Part shown: one piece after another, positions 1 to 7,491 of the stretch | Layout: every line of letters begins with the position of its first letter | How positions within the stretch are numbered: the first letter of the stretch is position 1 | NCBI GenBank assembly: GCA_034003745.1 | Contig: JAVEYA010000043.1 | Coordinates: 1-17,825 of the forward strand | From: JAVEYA01 sp034003745 | Lineage (GTDB): Bacteria; Bacillota; Peptococcia; DRI-13; PHAD01 | Direction: 5' to 3' | DNA length: 17,825 nucleotides | The notes under the pieces: generated by a model | Database searches by the model: none | The model's input: the letters and a program-made list of their open reading frames with translations, nothing else | What the model was told of the DNA's origin: nothing | Position numbers and translations under genes: made by a program

Positions 1-850
1 CGGCGTTAAAGGAATCATTGACATTAGCCAGCGGATGATGATCCGGTATCAGGGCAGGATGCACCCTGACCTCCACCTCTTCGTTCTCCTCCCGCGCTAT
101 CCCCAGGAGTTTGACAACATAGCCGAGTTCCCGCGCGTTCTGCAGGTCTTTGGAGGTCAGGTTGGTGATTCCCTCCACATAGACATCCTGAAACCTGACT
201 CGGGTATGAAAAGCCAGCGAGGCTAAGATGGCAATCTTTCTGGCGGCATCCAGCCCTCCCACGTCCGCGGTGGGGTCGGCCTCGGCATAACCCAGATCCT
301 GCGCCTGTTTAAGCGCCTCGCCATAATCCATCCCTTCTTTGGACATTTTCGTCAGGATGAAATTGGTCGTACCGTTGACGATGCCCATAACCTGCTGAAT
401 ATTATTGGCTGCCAAACTCTGCTTCAGCGGGGCGATAATAGGGATGCCGCCCGCTACGCTGGCTTCGAAATACAAATCGACGCCGGCCGCCGCGGCAGCT
501 TCGAAGATTTCCTGACCGTGCTCCGCCAAGAGGTCTTTATTTGCTGTGATGATATTCTTGCCCTGTTTAATCGCATTCAGGATATAGGTACGGGCCGGTT
601 CTATTCCGCCCATTACTTCCACTATAACCTTGATACTTTCGTCGGCAATAATTTCCTCCCAGTTTTCCGTCAATACGCCGGCGGAAAGGGTGACCTCCCG
701 GGTCCTGCGGGCATTCTTAACCAGCACTTTCTTGACGGCAATCTCCGACCCGCACCTTTTTTTCCACTGTTCCTGATTGCCCTGGATAATTTTGATAATC
801 CCCTGTCCCACCGTACCTAATCCCAATACGGCAATCTCAACTCTTTCCAC
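1..850 (-). CDS. hom: Homoserine dehydrogenase, N-terminal part (runs off left edge)
   Basis: Reduces aspartate semialdehyde to homoserine with NAD(P)H, the branch point toward threonine and methionine. About 283 residues are visible; the 3' end lies outside the window. Translation opens with a Rossmann nucleotide-binding loop (VLGLGTVGQG, about residues 8-17), then a substrate-domain signature VNGTTNFILTKM and EADPTADVGGLDAARK, both diagnostic of the family. The start is GTG (848-850), chosen because an AGGAGG ribosome binding site sits 7 bases before it and the GxGxxG loop begins at the expected distance from the N-terminus. The RBS overlaps the stop codon of the PheB-like gene 11 bases upstream, so the two are probably translated as a coupled pair from one mRNA. 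Identification is firm; whether a C-terminal ACT domain is present cannot be seen. Confidence 0.95.
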   Translation of the reverse strand, partial: MERVEIAVLGLGTVGQGIIKIIQGNQEQWKKRCGSEIAVKKVLVKNARRTREVTLSAGVLTENWEEIIADESIKVIVEVMGGIEPARTYILNAIKQGKNIITANKDLLAEHGQEIFEAAAAAGVDLYFEASVAGGIPIIAPLKQSLAANNIQQVMGIVNGTTNFILTKMSKEGMDYGEALKQAQDLGYAEADPTADVGGLDAARKIAILASLAFHTRVRFQDVYVEGITNLTSKDLQNARELGYVVKLLGIAREENEEVEVRVHPALIPDHHPLANVNDSFNA

Positions 851-861
851 GTTTAATCCTC

Positions 862-1311
862 CTAACTTTGTCCGACAATTTCCACTTTTTTAACTCCGGC
901 TACGGTAGAAAGCTGCTCTAACAACTCCTCCATATCGCCGATCACCTCATGGGTATCTATACTCAGGGTTACCACAGCCGTACCCTGAAGCGGCAGCCCC
1001 TGATTGATGGTCAGGATATTGCCTTTCATTCCGGCTACGGTATTTAAGACATCCGACAGAATCCCGGTCCGGTGTTCCAGGAGCAAAGAAAAGGTTACGA
1101 TTTTTTCCTTACTGGCCTGAAAAAAAGGAAAGATGCCTTCACGATACTTATAGAAGGCGCTGCGGCTCAAGCCGACTTTTTCTACCGCTTCATTAATCGT
1201 CAAAGCTTCCTTGCGCGTCAGGATTTCTTTGACTTGTGCGGTCTTGAGGATTGCTTCCGGCAAGATTTCCTTACTCACGATATAAAATTGTTTGTCCCGG
1301 GAAACGTTCAT
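862..1311 (-). CDS. pheB: ACT-domain regulatory protein, UPF0735/PheB type
   Basis: 149 residues, the usual length for the UPF0735 family. The N-terminal half (about 1-65) looks like a helix-turn-helix segment, including a run GLSRSAFYKYREGIFPF that is typical of the family. The C-terminal half (about 70-146) is an ACT domain, a small amino-acid-binding fold, with the expected LEHRTGILSDVLNTVAG helix and the closing VKKVEIVGQS strand. The family is annotated as PheB in Bacillus, but its ligand and enzymatic role are not established. Placement directly ahead of hom suggests sensing of an aspartate-family or aromatic amino acid; that is inference. The ATG start follows a GGGGTG ribosome binding site. 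A near-consensus promoter lies about 70 bases upstream. Confidence 0.85.
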   Translation of the reverse strand: MNVSRDKQFYIVSKEILPEAILKTAQVKEILTRKEALTINEAVEKVGLSRSAFYKYREGIFPFFQASKEKIVTFSLLLEHRTGILSDVLNTVAGMKGNILTINQGLPLQGTAVVTLSIDTHEVIGDMEELLEQLSTVAGVKKVEIVGQS

Positions 1312-1379
1312 TTCTTCACCCCGTTATATCCTTAGGTTTCTGTCCTCATATTGCGGATAAATCTCCTTGAATGAGAGAC

Positions 1380-1409
1380 ATTATATCATCAAAACGCCCT
1401 TTTAGGCAA
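1380..1409 (-). promoter_or_regulatory. SigA-type promoter for pheB-hom
   Basis: Read on the minus strand there is TTGCCT (1404-1409), an 18-base spacer and a perfect TATAAT (1380-1385). It lies just downstream of the spoIVA terminator and about 70 bases before the PheB-like start. It is the only promoter seen for the pheB-hom pair. Confidence 0.7.
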
Positions 1410-1410
1410 T

Positions 1411-1435
1411 AAAAAAAATCGGTCATATTGACCGA
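1411..1435 (-). terminator. Intrinsic terminator of spoIVA
   Basis: Minus-strand hairpin with a perfect 7-bp stem TCGGTCA / TGACCGA (1419-1435), a 3-base loop and eight consecutive T residues. It begins only 6 bases after the spoIVA stop, and the -35 box of the pheB promoter follows directly, so it separates the two transcription units. Confidence 0.88.
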
Positions 1436-1440
1436 CTCTA

Positions 1441-2913
1441 TCAGATTATTATACAGATAATCCCGCCGCTGCCCTCATTGACGATTCTGTTTAAAGTTTC
1501 TTTGAGTTTAACCTGGGCGTTTTCCGGCATGGTCTGCAATTTGCCCTGGATACTTTCCTTGACCAGGTCATGAAGGGATTTGCCGAAGATATCATAGGAC
1601 CATATCTGTGAAGGGTTCTCCTGAAATTTTTCGGTGATGTACCTGGCCAAGTCCGCACATTGTTTCTCCGTACCCATCAGCGGTGTGATTTCCGCAGAGA
1701 TATCCGTGCGGATGATATGCAGGGCCGGCGCGCTGGCGCGTAATTTTACGCCGAAAATTCCGCCTTGTTTAATCAGCTCAGGCTCTTCCAACTGGATTTC
1801 CGACAAAATGGGGTTCACGACGCCGTAACCGTTTTCCTTAACCTGAATAAGGGCGTCCGCTATTTTATTGAATTCCGTTTTGGCTGTACTAAGCTCTTTC
1901 ATGGCACTTAAGAGGTCGTGCTCGCCCTCTAAATTTAAGCCGGTTTGCTCATTCAAGACCTTGTAGAACAGCCCGTCGGCTGCCGAAATTTCAATGGCGG
2001 CGGCCCCGGTACCCATATCCATGTTGTCGAGGACCACTTCACTGACAATATCCAGGTTAGACAATACTTCAATCGCCTGGTCTATATCTCTTAAGCGTCT
2101 GACTTCGCTGATGGTCTGCTGGATTGCGTCTTCAAATTCTTTTCTTAAAAAATGCTCTTGTTCAAGCCCTTCAATCCACTTGGGCAAGCTGACATTCACT
2201 TCGGTAACCGGGAATTCAAATAAAGCTTCCTCCAGAATCTGCAGCACCGCGCTCTGGGTGAGCTGGGAAGCGTCTACCGGAATAACCGGGGCTTCATACA
2301 GGCTTTCTAATTCCTGCGCCAGTTCGATGGTGGTGATATCATTGGGATTTGTGGAATTTAAAAGGACCACGAAAGGTTTGCCGACGCCTTTCAGTTCCTC
2401 AATAATTCTGGCTTCGGCCTCAATATAGCTTTCCCGGGGCAGTTCCGTGACGCTCCCGTCGGTTGTCACTACAATACCGATGGTTGAATGCTCGGAGACC
2501 ACTTTACGCGTGCCGATTTCCGCCGCTTCCTGAAAAGGCATCGCCTCCTCCGACCAGGGCGTCCTGACCAGGCGGGGTCCGCTCTCATCCTCATACCCCT
2601 TGGCGCCGGGCACCGTATAGCCAACGCAGTCCACCACCCTTACCCGCAGACTCAGTCCTTCTTTAACCGAAATTTCAACTGCTTCGTTGGGTACGAATTT
2701 GGGCTCCGCCGTCATAATCGTCTTGCCGGTTCCGCTCTGAGGCAGCTCGTCAATGGCCCTTTCCTTATCATAGGGATCCACAATATTCGGTATCACCAGC
2801 AGGTCCATAAACTTTTTTATGAAAGTTGATTTTCCGGTGCGAACAGGCCCTACGACGCCTAAGTACACATCACCTCCTGTTCTTTGGGCGATATCTTGAA
2901 TAATACTTTCCAC
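1441..2913 (-). CDS. spoIVA: Stage IV sporulation protein A (spore coat morphogenetic ATPase)
   Basis: SpoIVA is a mother-cell ATPase that polymerises irreversibly on the outer forespore membrane and forms the basement layer on which the coat assembles; cortex formation also depends on it. The 490-residue length matches the family (about 492 in B. subtilis). The N-terminus carries a P-loop GPVRTGKS (residues 22-29) in the family context YLGVVGPVRTGKSTFIKKFM, followed by the conserved VDCVGYTVPGAKGYEDE block and IGIVVTTDGS. The C-terminus ends in the conserved hydrophobic GSGGIICIII tail, used in membrane targeting and polymerisation. The start is GTG with a strong GGGAGGG ribosome binding site 6 bases upstream. 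It forms a single-gene unit with its own terminator; its placement downstream of der/gpsA parallels the B. subtilis der-gpsA-spoIVA neighbourhood. Confidence 0.97.
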   Translation of the reverse strand: MESIIQDIAQRTGGDVYLGVVGPVRTGKSTFIKKFMDLLVIPNIVDPYDKERAIDELPQSGTGKTIMTAEPKFVPNEAVEISVKEGLSLRVRVVDCVGYTVPGAKGYEDESGPRLVRTPWSEEAMPFQEAAEIGTRKVVSEHSTIGIVVTTDGSVTELPRESYIEAEARIIEELKGVGKPFVVLLNSTNPNDITTIELAQELESLYEAPVIPVDASQLTQSAVLQILEEALFEFPVTEVNVSLPKWIEGLEQEHFLRKEFEDAIQQTISEVRRLRDIDQAIEVLSNLDIVSEVVLDNMDMGTGAAAIEISAADGLFYKVLNEQTGLNLEGEHDLLSAMKELSTAKTEFNKIADALIQVKENGYGVVNPILSEIQLEEPELIKQGGIFGVKLRASAPALHIIRTDISAEITPLMGTEKQCADLARYITEKFQENPSQIWSYDIFGKSLHDLVKESIQGKLQTMPENAQVKLKETLNRIVNEGSGGIICIII

Positions 2914-2966
2914 ATTTTTCCCTCCCTTTTCTTTACTCCCTGCGCAAATTTACCAGTTAACACTAC

Positions 2967-2995
2967 ATTATACTTTCAATGGGACGTATTTATTA
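2967..2995 (-). promoter_or_regulatory. Candidate SigE-like promoter of spoIVA
   Basis: On the minus strand TAATAAA (2989-2995) and AGTATAAT (2967-2974) are spaced by 14 bases, close to mother-cell SigE spacing. By eye the -35 matches a KMATAWW-like consensus at about 6 of 7 positions, and the -10 matches CATACAAT at 5 of 8. spoIVA is a SigE gene in B. subtilis, which makes this assignment plausible. The -10 also contains a perfect SigA TATAAT, but no good SigA -35 box is present. Confidence 0.35.
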
Positions 2996-3004
2996 CACCC
3001 GCTT

Positions 3005-3034
3005 AAAAAAACTAAACCCGGCTTTCGCCGGGTT
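3005..3034 (-). terminator. Intrinsic terminator of the DUF512-der-plsY-gpsA operon
   Basis: Minus-strand hairpin AACCCGGC-GAAA-GCCGGGTT (3015-3034): an 8-bp perfect stem closed by a stable GAAA tetraloop, then TAG and seven T residues (3005-3011). It lies about 100 bases beyond the gpsA stop, after the palindromic element at 3076-3129. Confidence 0.88.
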
Positions 3035-3052
3035 CTAAAGTTGTATACCCTA

Positions 3053-3067
3053 ACTGAAATTTTCAGT
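3053..3067. repeat. 15-bp palindrome ACTGAAA-T-TTTCAGT
   Basis: Perfect 7-bp arms around one central base, lying between the gpsA terminator and the larger palindrome at 3076-3129. It may be a flank of that element or an unrelated small inverted repeat. It has no T-run and is not a terminator. Confidence 0.5.
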
Positions 3068-3075
3068 ACTCACAG

Positions 3076-3129
3076 CGGGGACATTCCTGTACTTCTTGTG
3101 ATGCACAAGCTTCAGCAGGTGTGTCCCCG
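3076..3129. repeat. REP-like two-tier palindromic element after gpsA
   Basis: A 54-base imperfect palindrome. The outer arms CGGGGACA (3076-3083) and TGTCCCCG (3122-3129) are perfect over 8 bp. With one wobble and one mismatch they extend to a 14-bp stem through CCTG/CAGG. A separate inner hairpin CTTGTG-ATG-CACAAG (3095-3109) sits in its loop. The element starts 4 bases after the gpsA stop codon and lies inside the transcribed 3' end, before the terminator. GGGGACA/TGTCCCC arms resemble the dispersed palindromes associated with REP-type (RAYT/IS200-like) transposases; that link is recalled and not shown here, and no transposase is in the window. Confidence 0.6.
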
Positions 3130-3133
3130 TGCC

Positions 3134-4144
3134 TTATAAGAAGCTTTCCACTTCGTGCTTTTTGGGCCGCATCATCAGGTCTACGACCGCGTCATGGGGG
3201 CTCTTATTCTCGAACAAGACCCGATGCATTTCCGTACAGATAGGCATGCCGACGTTATATTTTCGGCTTAAGGAATACGCGGCCTGTGTGGCCCGCACCC
3301 CTTCCACCACCATGCCGATTTCCCGGACCGCCTCCCCTAGGGGCTTGCCCTGCCCCAGGAGAATCCCGCAGCGCCGGTTGCGGCTGTGCATACTGGTACA
3401 GGTCACAATCAGATCGCCGATGCCGGCTAATCCGGCAAAAGTCAGCGGATTGGCTCCGGCCGCCATGCCTAAGGCGGCAATTTCCGCTGCGCCGCGGGTA
3501 ATCAGGGCGGCCTTGGAATTATCCCCATAGCCCAGGCCGTCGGCAATACCGGTCCCCAGGGCAATCGCATTTTTTAGGGCGGCGCCCAGCTCAATACCGA
3601 TTAAATCCGGATTGGTATAAACTCTGAAATGCGGCGACATAAACAAATCCTGCACTTCTTCCGCCAATGCTTTGTCCTTTGCACCGACGACTACAGCCGT
3701 GGGGATATCGCGGGCTACTTCCTCGGCGTGGCTGGGTCCGGACAATACCGTTGTATGCGTACCGCATACGCTCGTCTCTTCATCGATCACTTCGCTCAAG
3801 CGCTTTAGGCTTTCGGTCTCAATCCCTTTGCCCGTGTTGATAATAATCATGCCCGGCGCAAGGTACGGCCGAAGCGTCCGGCTAACTTCCCGCACCGTAT
3901 GGGACGGTACCGACAAGACAATATATTTTACACCGGACAAGGCCTGCGCCAGATCAGAGGTCAGTTCCAAGCCCGTTATCAGCTTGATTCCCGGCAGATA
4001 GAAAATATTTTCACGCTTCTCCCCCATGGCGGCAATCTTTTTTTCATCGCGTCCCCACATTTTCACACGGCATTCCTTTTTAGCCAGAAGCAGTGCAAGC
4101 GCCGTGCCCCAGCTCCCCGTACCCAATACGGCAATATCTTTCAA
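3134..4144 (-). CDS. gpsA: NAD(P)-dependent glycerol-3-phosphate dehydrogenase
   Basis: Makes sn-glycerol 3-phosphate from dihydroxyacetone phosphate in the cytoplasm, supplying the phospholipid backbone. 336 residues, normal length. The dinucleotide-binding loop GTGSWGTALA is at residues 8-17, the conserved LSGPSHAEEVARDIPTA block at about 134-150, and K191 in ELGAALKNAIALGTGI is the family's catalytic lysine. The signature GIGDLIVTCTSMHSRNRRCG is at 241-260. Translation begins at TTG (4142-4144) behind a GGGGGG ribosome binding site that lies in the 15-base gap after plsY. Its product is the acyl acceptor for PlsY encoded just upstream, so substrate supply and first acylation are co-transcribed. 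Confidence 0.96.
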   Translation of the reverse strand: MKDIAVLGTGSWGTALALLLAKKECRVKMWGRDEKKIAAMGEKRENIFYLPGIKLITGLELTSDLAQALSGVKYIVLSVPSHTVREVSRTLRPYLAPGMIIINTGKGIETESLKRLSEVIDEETSVCGTHTTVLSGPSHAEEVARDIPTAVVVGAKDKALAEEVQDLFMSPHFRVYTNPDLIGIELGAALKNAIALGTGIADGLGYGDNSKAALITRGAAEIAALGMAAGANPLTFAGLAGIGDLIVTCTSMHSRNRRCGILLGQGKPLGEAVREIGMVVEGVRATQAAYSLSRKYNVGMPICTEMHRVLFENKSPHDAVVDLMMRPKKHEVESFL

Positions 4145-4159
4145 ACGATTACCCCCCGT

Positions 4160-4750
4160 CTATTTGGAACCAAAAGATACTTTGCTCTCCTGCCGGCGGT
4201 ACAATCTAACGATATTGGCGCGGTGCTGATAGATAACAAAGCAGGCCATCACCGCAACAAAAAGCTGCAAAATCGGTGGCTTGCCAAAAACAAAAGTCAT
4301 CATCACGCAGACCACAGCGCCTAAAATGGAGCCCAATGAAACATAACGCGTCAGAATTATCGTCAGAATGAATACTGCAATCCCTACGGCTATAACGTCG
4401 GGCGCCAGCATCAGCATCACCCCGAAACCGGTGGCCGCGCCTTTACCCCCTTTAAGGCCGTGATACGCAGGATACATATGGCCCACTTCCACGCAGAAGC
4501 CGGCAACCATGCCATAGACGAGCCCGCCCAGCTGCAGGCCTATCCATACAGCCAGCATACCCTTGCAGACGTCCCCAATCAAGACCGCCGTGGCAGGCCC
4601 CTTGCCCAGCGTACGCAGCACATTGGTCACACCGGTGTTGCCGCTGCCATGCTTTCTGATATCAATTCCTCTGAACAGTTTGCCGGCAAGAATGCCAAAG
4701 GAAATTGAACCGATTAAATAACTAACGAATATTGTTAAAACAAGCTCCAT
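4160..4750 (-). CDS. plsY: Acyl-phosphate:glycerol-3-phosphate acyltransferase
   Basis: Integral membrane enzyme that transfers the acyl group from acyl-phosphate to position 1 of glycerol 3-phosphate, giving lysophosphatidic acid. 196 residues with about five to six hydrophobic spans. Motif 1 SGNTGVTN is at residues 36-43 and the glycine-rich motif 2 GHMYPAYHGLKGGKGAATG is at 90-108; RYVSLGSILGA further on fits motif 3. All three conserved motifs look intact. The ATG is 7 bases after the der stop, and the gene is followed at 15 bases by gpsA, whose product makes its acyl acceptor. Identification is firm. Confidence 0.96.
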   Translation of the reverse strand: MELVLTIFVSYLIGSISFGILAGKLFRGIDIRKHGSGNTGVTNVLRTLGKGPATAVLIGDVCKGMLAVWIGLQLGGLVYGMVAGFCVEVGHMYPAYHGLKGGKGAATGFGVMLMLAPDVIAVGIAVFILTIILTRYVSLGSILGAVVCVMMTFVFGKPPILQLFVAVMACFVIYQHRANIVRLYRRQESKVSFGSK

Positions 4751-4757
4751 CGCTTAA

Positions 4758-6086
4758 TCAATTCTCCTCCCCGTCTCTACGTTTTACGGTGAAACGAAGC
4801 GGCGTTCCTTCGAAGCCGAAATTCTTGCGGATAACATTCTCCAGATAGCGCCGATAGGAAAAATGTAAAAGTTCAGGATTATTCACGAAAATGACAAAAT
4901 GCGGCGGCTTGATGCCGGCCTGGGTGCTATACATGATTTTTAACTTTTTGCCTTTATCCGTAGGCGGCGGCGTTATTTCCACGGCGTCGCTGATAACCTC
5001 GTTTAAGACGCTCGTATTCACGCGGTGGGCCTGCTGCTCGGCTACAAAGACGACCAGTTCGGGAATCTTGACGATGCGCTGCCTGGTGAGCGCGGAAACA
5101 AAAATGGCCGGCGCATACTGCATGAAACCCAGTTCATCACGAATTTTTTGCTCATAGCGGTGCATGGTTTTATCGTCTTTCTCCACGAGGTCCCATTTGT
5201 TTACGACAATGATGCTGCCCTTGCCTGCTTCATGCACATAGCCGGCAATTTTTTTGTCCTGCTCCGTAACCCCTTCCTTACCGTCAACAACCATCAGCGC
5301 CACATCACAGCGGTCGATCGCCCGGAGGGCCCGGATAACGCTGTAGCGCTCCGTGCTTAAGTCGATGCTGCCCTTTTTGCGCATCCCCGCCGTATCAATA
5401 ATAATGAATTTCTGGCCCTCATGGGTGAAGGGAGAGTCAATGGCGTCCCGGGTTGTGCCCGGAACATTGCTGACTATGACGCGTTCCTGGCCCAGGATAA
5501 TGTTCACCAGCGAGGATTTGCCGACATTGGGCCGGCCAACCACGGCAATCTTGATAATATCGGGGTCGCCCTCATCCTCGTTCAGTGGGGGGAAATGCCC
5601 GATCACCAAATCCAAAAGATCACCCGTATTCATCCCGTGCGCCGCGGAGACCGCAATCGGCTCGCCCAGGCCCAGGGAATAAAACTCATACAATTCTTCG
5701 GTTTTTTTAAAATCCTCAATCTTGTTGACGGTCAGGACCACCGGCTTTTTGGCGCGGCGCAGCATCTCGGCTACATTCTGGTCATCGGAAGTAATCCCCG
5801 TACGGCCGTCCACGACAAAAAGAATCACATCGGCTTCTTCCACAGCCAGTTCAGCCTGTTTCTTGACCTGTCCCAAAATAGAATCCGACTTGTTGGCAAA
5901 ATCGATCCCGCCGGTATCGATCAAGGTATAAGGACGGTCCAGCCAGACGGAGTCACGATAAATTCTGTCCCGGGTCACGCCGGGCGTATCTTCGACGATC
6001 GCTGTCCGGTCGCCGACGAGACGGTTAAATAAAGTTGATTTGCCGACATTGGGCCGGCCGACTATCGCCACGATCGGTTTACTCAT
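4758..6086 (-). CDS. der: Ribosome-assembly GTPase Der (EngA)
   Basis: Essential double-GTPase acting in late assembly of the 50S subunit. 442 residues. Domain 1 has P-loop GRPNVGKS (10-17), G3 DTGG (57-60) and G4 NKIE (121-124). Domain 2 repeats these as GRPNVGKS (184-191), DTAG (231-234) and NKWD (296-299). The C-terminal KH-like RNA-binding domain ends in the family-typical LRFTVKRRDGEEN. Domain 1 has NKIE where NKxD is canonical, a common Der variation. The ATG (6084-6086) overlaps the upstream stop as ATGA, so its translation is coupled to the DUF512 gene; a GGGGGA ribosome binding site precedes it. Confidence 0.97.
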   Translation of the reverse strand: MSKPIVAIVGRPNVGKSTLFNRLVGDRTAIVEDTPGVTRDRIYRDSVWLDRPYTLIDTGGIDFANKSDSILGQVKKQAELAVEEADVILFVVDGRTGITSDDQNVAEMLRRAKKPVVLTVNKIEDFKKTEELYEFYSLGLGEPIAVSAAHGMNTGDLLDLVIGHFPPLNEDEGDPDIIKIAVVGRPNVGKSSLVNIILGQERVIVSNVPGTTRDAIDSPFTHEGQKFIIIDTAGMRKKGSIDLSTERYSVIRALRAIDRCDVALMVVDGKEGVTEQDKKIAGYVHEAGKGSIIVVNKWDLVEKDDKTMHRYEQKIRDELGFMQYAPAIFVSALTRQRIVKIPELVVFVAEQQAHRVNTSVLNEVISDAVEITPPPTDKGKKLKIMYSTQAGIKPPHFVIFVNNPELLHFSYRRYLENVIRKNFGFEGTPLRFTVKRRDGEEN

Positions 6087-7408
6087 TTCTTTCCCCCTGT
6101 ATCATCCAATACGGCGTTCACCAGACTCTGCGCCAGGGCCGGGATTACCGCCAGGCCGTAACCCAGCTTCTTTTCTACATCCGTCAAGGTCAACCCGTCC
6201 AAAAAGGTATCTTCTGTCTCCCTTAGCATTACTGCCGGCAACAGCACCCTGCAATCTTCCGGGATATCCTTCAGACCGTTCAGCAGACATGTCCCGGTCA
6301 GTAATCCCGTCACGGTCACCGACGGTCCAAAGAAACGGTTGGGAACAACCTTTAATTCCACGCTCAACCCCCCCACCGCATTCAGCTTCTTCAGCGCAGG
6401 CTTTAAAGCATAGGCGCCCGATTCCCCGGTTACACAGATATATTTTGCCGGCTGCGTTAGCTTCCCCGGCAGCGCTATCCCGGAAAACTCGCGCCAGAAT
6501 AATCTGACCAGCCCTACGCCGTTTTCCAGCTGCGGAAAATCTTCATACTTGCGGTATGCGGGCAAATCCCGCCCCGCTGCCAGGTAGAACTCATCGGCCG
6601 GCCAGAGGAAATGCGTTCCTTTAACTTTTTTGGCTTCCTGTTGCTTCTCCTCCGCCCAGTCGATAATCCGGCCTGCTTCCTCCCGCTGCCAGCGGGCCAG
6701 TACCGGCAAGCCCTGCCTGTGCGCAGTCAGCCCTACCGGTACCAGCGCAATGGATAGTACCCCCTCCATTTTCGCGAGATCCCTGTAGGTGGTCTCCAAA
6801 GCCGCCCCGTCGTTAATACCGGGACAAAGTACGATTTGGGTATGAAAGGAAATCCCCTGCCGGGACAGCTGCGTTAATTGTTCGACAATCTGGCCGGCCT
6901 GAGGATGACCCAATAATTTTACCCGCAGCTCCGGAACCGTGGTATGTACTGAAATATATAGCGGAGAAAGTCTCTCTTCAATAATCCTTTGCAAATCATG
7001 TTCCGTCAGATTGGTTAAGGTAATGTAACTGCCCTGCAGGAAAGAAAGCCGGTAATCATCGTCTTTGATATACAGCGTCTTGCGCAATCCTTTGGGCATT
7101 TGGTCCACAAAACAAAACAGGCATTGATTGCGGCACACTTTGATTCCGTCAAATACCGCCTGTGCGAACACGGCCCCTAATGGCTCGTCATAGTCTTTCT
7201 CGATCTCGAAAAGCGCTCTTTCGCCGGATTTTTTTTGTATTTCCAGGAGTACTTCCTCGCCGCTCCATTCGAACTGAAACTGAATCAGGTCGGCTAAGGG
7301 CCGTCTATTCACGGCGATTATAGCATCCCCCTGTTCCAGGCCAAGCTCCGCGGCAATGGAACCTTCCTCAACTTCCGCCACAATGGCGCTCTTTATGCAC
7401 TTGCGCAC
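6083..7408 (-). CDS. DUF512 protein: PDZ-like plus radical-SAM-type iron-sulfur domain
   Basis: 441 residues of unknown biochemical role. The N-terminus (about 8-60) is PDZ-like, with VEEGSIAAELGLEQGDAI and VNRRPL. A CxxxCxxC cluster follows: C92, C96, C99 in KVCRNQCLFCFVDQMPKGLR, the spacing used by radical SAM proteins to bind a 4Fe-4S cluster. The block RLSFLQGSYITLTNLTEHDL and CPGINDG, with a C-terminal DUF512 region, match the family that sits beside der in many Clostridia. The GTG start (7406-7408) is adjacent to GAAGG with AAAGGT further upstream; a later in-frame GTG at codon 10 is an alternative. The 4-bp ATGA overlap with der implies coupled synthesis, suggesting a link to ribosome or RNA modification; this is inference only. 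Confidence 0.85.
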   Translation of the reverse strand: MRKCIKSAIVAEVEEGSIAAELGLEQGDAIIAVNRRPLADLIQFQFEWSGEEVLLEIQKKSGERALFEIEKDYDEPLGAVFAQAVFDGIKVCRNQCLFCFVDQMPKGLRKTLYIKDDDYRLSFLQGSYITLTNLTEHDLQRIIEERLSPLYISVHTTVPELRVKLLGHPQAGQIVEQLTQLSRQGISFHTQIVLCPGINDGAALETTYRDLAKMEGVLSIALVPVGLTAHRQGLPVLARWQREEAGRIIDWAEEKQQEAKKVKGTHFLWPADEFYLAAGRDLPAYRKYEDFPQLENGVGLVRLFWREFSGIALPGKLTQPAKYICVTGESGAYALKPALKKLNAVGGLSVELKVVPNRFFGPSVTVTGLLTGTCLLNGLKDIPEDCRVLLPAVMLRETEDTFLDGLTLTDVEKKLGYGLAVIPALAQSLVNAVLDDTGGKK

Positions 7409-7462
7409 CCTTCTCTTTTACCTTTCTATGAAGCTATAATGTAATTTATACGCTACAGGGTA

Positions 7463-7471
7463 ATTATACCA
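7463..7471 (-). promoter_or_regulatory. Extended -10 promoter for the DUF512-der-plsY-gpsA operon
   Basis: Minus-strand TGGTATAAT combines a TG extension with a perfect TATAAT (7463-7468). No good -35 hexamer is found at 16-18 bases, which is acceptable for an extended -10 promoter. The inferred start would give a leader of about 48 bases. It sits between the second DUF3189 stop and the DUF512 start. Confidence 0.55.
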
Positions 7472-7491
7472 CACTTATTATGCGGTATACC

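Noticed and set aside
5421..6032. 203-codon plus-strand ORF
   Set aside because: Antisense to der, whose duplicated GTPase motifs are intact; the plus-strand product has no recognisable domain.
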